From positions 1-7,159 of the forward strand of contig CABQAC010000110.1 in assembly GCA_902462035.1 (NCBI GenBank): DNA of 7,159 nucleotides. The letters are read 5' to 3'. Source of the DNA: an uncultured Eubacteriales bacterium. GTDB lineage: Bacteria > Bacillota > Clostridia > Oscillospirales > Acutalibacteraceae. Shown one piece after another: positions 5,742 through 7,159 of this stretch. The first letter of the stretch is position 1, and each line of letters opens with the position of its first letter. The translations under genes were made by a program, and so were the position numbers. Below the pieces are notes generated by a model. The model was not told the DNA's origin. It worked only from the letters and a program-made list of their open reading frames with translations, and did no database searches.

Positions 5742-5759
5742 GAGAAATCGGAAATTTTG

Positions 5760-5779
5760 TTCTATATTTTTTTATAGAA
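5760..5779 (+). promoter_or_regulatory. AT-rich hairpin touching the XRE ribosome binding site
   Basis: TTCTATA (5760-5766) pairs with TATAGAA (5773-5779) around a T6 loop. The right arm overlaps the start of the Shine-Dalgarno AGAAGGTG (5777-5784), 8 bases before the ATG, so the fold could partly mask it. The stem is weak (mostly A-U), so any effect may be small. Confidence 0.4.
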
Positions 5780-5790
5780 GGTGAAAAAAC

Positions 5791-6216
5791 ATGAAATTCA
5801 ATGAAAAATTGCGTACCGCCCGCGTTGCCGCGCATCTGTCTCAAATCGAACTTGCCAAGCGGGTCGGCATTACGGAGCGTTCTTTGTATAATTACGAAAT
5901 TAACGGCCGTATCCCCAAAATTGACGTCGTCAAACGCATTGCGGATGAATTGGGCGTAACGGTCGATTATTTAATGGCCGACAATGCGGAACAATCCGAC
6001 AGCAGGCAGCTGTTTCTGGCCAACGCCCGGGAAGATTTCGGCTATAAAGGCGCTCTGGAAGCACAGGCCCTATTGGAACGCGCCACCGCGATGTTCGCGG
6101 GCGGCGAGCTGGACCAGGATGCGAAGGATGCTTTTTTCGAATCGCTTACCCAAGCCTATTTTGTCGCAAAAAACAAGGCCAAAGAAAAATACGGAAAGAA
6201 AAAGAGTGTGGACTAG
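5791..6216 (+). CDS. XRE-family HTH transcriptional regulator (ImmR-like repressor)
   Basis: 141 residues. A Cro/C1-type helix-turn-helix occupies about 5-62, with the classic SQIELAKRVGITERSLYNYE (17-36) and the closing helix RIADELGVTVDYLM (49-62). The C-terminal part (about 70-135) is helical and charged, including MFAGGELDQDAKDAFFESLT, a tail I associate with XRE proteins encoded next to ImmA peptidases in Clostridia. The ATG at 5791 has AAGGTG 8 bases upstream. Its stop is one base from the start of the peptidase gene. In known pairs (ImmR-ImmA of ICEBs1) the repressor controls its own and divergent promoters and is inactivated when the peptidase cleaves it; the same is inferred here. 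Likely targets are the TTCCG or ATTTTACA repeats upstream. Confidence 0.93.
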   Translation: MKFNEKLRTARVAAHLSQIELAKRVGITERSLYNYEINGRIPKIDVVKRIADELGVTVDYLMADNAEQSDSRQLFLANAREDFGYKGALEAQALLERATAMFAGGELDQDAKDAFFESLTQAYFVAKNKAKEKYGKKKSVD

Positions 6217-6217
6217 A

Positions 6218-6739
6218 ATGACGGATTACATCTGCGGCACCGTGCGGGAGCTTCTTTTAAAATGGGAAGAACGCGATCCCTTTCGGCTGGCACAACGGAT
6301 GGATATCGAGATTCTGACCCTTCCTTTGGGAGAACACCTCAAAGGATATTTTCTTTATCTCTCCCGCGTGGCGGTGATCGTCATCAACGACAGCATTTCC
6401 GCGGAACTGCAGCGCGTTGTTTGCGCGCATGAACTTGGCCACGCGGTCCTGCATAAGGAAATCGCCATGAACAGCCGCTTTCAGGAATTATCGTTGTTCG
6501 ACAACAGTGTGCGGACCGAATCCGAGGCGACCCTGTTTGCAGCTGAACTCTTGATTCCCGATGAAGAACTGCTCATGCTGCTGCGGGAAGATCAGACGGT
6601 ATTCGAAGCCGCCAGTTGTCTTTCTGTTCCGGTGGACCTGGTCAATGTCAAGCTCCAGCTTCTGCGGAAAAAGGGTGTCGCGCTCTGTATTCCTATGGAA
6701 TCGACCGGAGACTTTTTAAAAAGCGACCGCCTTATTTGA
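6218..6739 (+). CDS. ImmA/IrrE-family zinc metallopeptidase
   Basis: 173 residues, typical for an ImmA-type peptidase. The zinc motif HELGH is at 71-75 (His71, catalytic Glu72, His75) within VVCAHELGHAVLH. The downstream conserved block TESEATLFAAELLIP (100-114) supplies the expected third ligand, Glu101 or Glu103. The segment VAVIVINDSISAELQRVV (51-68) is the usual strand and helix before the motif. The C-terminal helix region (115-150) resembles the family's DNA/substrate-facing part. The start is the ATG at 6218, one base after the XRE stop (TAGAATG), with only a weak GGA site, implying translational coupling; the reading frame stays open further upstream but overlaps the XRE gene. The predicted role is site-specific cleavage of the partner XRE repressor under stress. 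No signal peptide or membrane segment, so cytoplasmic. Confidence 0.93.
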   Translation: MTDYICGTVRELLLKWEERDPFRLAQRMDIEILTLPLGEHLKGYFLYLSRVAVIVINDSISAELQRVVCAHELGHAVLHKEIAMNSRFQELSLFDNSVRTESEATLFAAELLIPDEELLMLLREDQTVFEAASCLSVPVDLVNVKLQLLRKKGVALCIPMESTGDFLKSDRLI

Positions 6740-6763
6740 TTATTAAGAAAGGAATGACTCTCA

Positions 6764-7108
6764 ATGCCCTTTATTTCAATTCAAGTATCCGGCCCGGTGT
6801 CGGAAGATCAGCGCCGGGAAACCGCTTCCCGCTTAGGTGGATTGATCGAAATTTTGCCCGGTAAAACGGAAAAAGCGTTAATGCTGGAAGTTACAGGCGA
6901 ACACCGTTTGTTTTTTGGTGGCATCGAAAAGCCATGCGCTTATGTGGATCTGCGGTTGTTCCGAAAGTCGGAGCTTAGCGCGAAGAAAGAACTGGCGCGC
7001 TGTATTTTTCAATTGATGAAAGAGATTTTTTCCATTGAAGCGGACAATGTCTACCTGTCCTATATTGAATTGGACACCTGGGGCGCGCATGGCGAACTAA
7101 AAGATTAG
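6764..7108 (+). CDS. MIF-like tautomerase-superfamily protein
   Basis: 114 residues, the length of macrophage migration inhibitory factor and related phenylpyruvate tautomerases. Pro2, which becomes the N-terminal catalytic proline after Met removal, is present in MPFISIQV. Lys34 in LPGKTEKALM lies near the position of MIF Lys32 (Lys33 here without Met). The blocks LFFGGIEKPCAYVDL (49-63) and IEADNVYLSYIELDTWG (91-107) align by eye with AFGGSSEPCA and ISPDRVYINYYD of MIF. The second Cys of MIF's CALC motif is absent, and the end (GAHGELKD) differs from the usual GWN ending. AAGGA lies 10 bases before the ATG, which is 24 bases after the peptidase stop, so it is probably the third gene of the XRE-ImmA operon. 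The natural substrate is unknown. Confidence 0.82.
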   Translation: MPFISIQVSGPVSEDQRRETASRLGGLIEILPGKTEKALMLEVTGEHRLFFGGIEKPCAYVDLRLFRKSELSAKKELARCIFQLMKEIFSIEADNVYLSYIELDTWGAHGELKD

Positions 7109-7128
7109 CGCTGTCAGGCAGCACAAAT

Positions 7129-7159
7129 TCGGCAAACAAAAAATACGGGCGGCTTTTGC
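7129..7159 (+). terminator. Possible terminator cut by the right edge
   Basis: The last bases read an A6 run, then TACGGGCGGC, TTTT and GC at the edge. If the sequence continues with CGCCCGTA and a T-run this is a bidirectional hairpin terminator 20-odd bases after the tautomerase stop. Only the left arm, loop and first two right-arm bases are visible. Confidence 0.3.

Larger units (their letters stand above)
5650..5753. repeat. Four TTCCG elements flanking the promoter pair, two per side, inverted
   Basis: CATTCCGTT occurs at 5650-5658 and again 20 bases on at 5670-5678. On the other side the related CGTTCCGAA occurs on the minus strand (5733-5725), where it also forms the dyad GTTC-G-GAAC (5724-5732). 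A further minus-strand TTCCG lies at 5753-5749. Each promoter thus has one element upstream of its -35 and one in its spacer, a layout typical of cooperative repressor sites. Confidence 0.5.

Noticed and set aside
5545..5784. Plus-strand open frame of 79 codons across the control region
   Set aside because: It spans the promoters, LexA dyad and repeats, has no ribosome binding site and is AT-rich with no protein-like pattern.
5984..6217. Upstream extension of the metallopeptidase frame to an ATG at 5984
   Set aside because: It would overlap most of the XRE C-terminal region in another frame, and ImmA family proteins begin where the ATG at 6218 places them.
1..7159. CRISPR array, tRNA, rRNA, insertion sequence or integrase
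   Set aside because: I saw no regular repeat-spacer series, no cloverleaf or rRNA sequence, no transposase or recombinase motif, and no attachment-site duplication, so the XRE-ImmA genes cannot be called part of a mobile element from this window.

Overview
The window comes from an endospore-forming Firmicute, most likely a Clostridia member of the Oscillospiraceae/Ruminococcaceae type. The main evidence is a nearly textbook forespore sigma factor SigG. Base composition looks mid-range, Shine-Dalgarno sites are strong, and the other families (MarR-ABC exporter, clostridial pyridoxamine kinase, XRE-ImmA pair, MIF-like tautomerase) are common in that group. This placement is inferred from protein resemblance alone.

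Layout. (1) Bases 1-2581, minus strand: a MarR-type repressor gene overlaps by 8 bases the start of a large ABC exporter half-transporter, which runs off the left edge. A good sigma-A promoter with a regular palindrome array over its start region precedes marR, so this looks like a self-repressed efflux operon. The ABC subunit has a degenerate ATP site (Asp for the catalytic Glu, Gln for the H-loop His), so a catalytic partner subunit is expected just outside the window. (2) Bases 2782-4345, plus strand: an unrecognised 226-residue protein, then a pyridoxamine/pyridoxal kinase 31 bases later, ending in a strong bidirectional terminator. (3) Bases 4390-5559, minus strand: sigG, preceded by a sigma-F/G-like promoter, and upstream of it a small two-helix membrane protein. 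(4) Bases 5560-5790: a dense divergent control region. (5) Bases 5791-7108, plus strand: an XRE repressor, an ImmA/IrrE-type metallopeptidase and a MIF/tautomerase-fold protein in one apparent operon.

The most interesting part is the 5560-5790 control region. It holds a perfect sigma-A promoter (TTGACA-17-TATAAT) pointing right and a second strong promoter (TTGACA-18-TACAAT) pointing left. They face each other so that the two predicted start sites fall within about 14 bases. Exactly there lies GAACTTTTGTTC, the core of a Gram-positive LexA/DinR (SOS) box. Four TTCCG elements flank it, two on each side in opposite orientation, one near the -35 and one in the spacer of each promoter. The arrangement suggests a DNA-damage-responsive switch in which LexA, and probably the XRE protein, control both the repressor-protease-tautomerase operon and the small membrane protein. 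The promoters and repeats are read directly from the sequence; the switch is inference.
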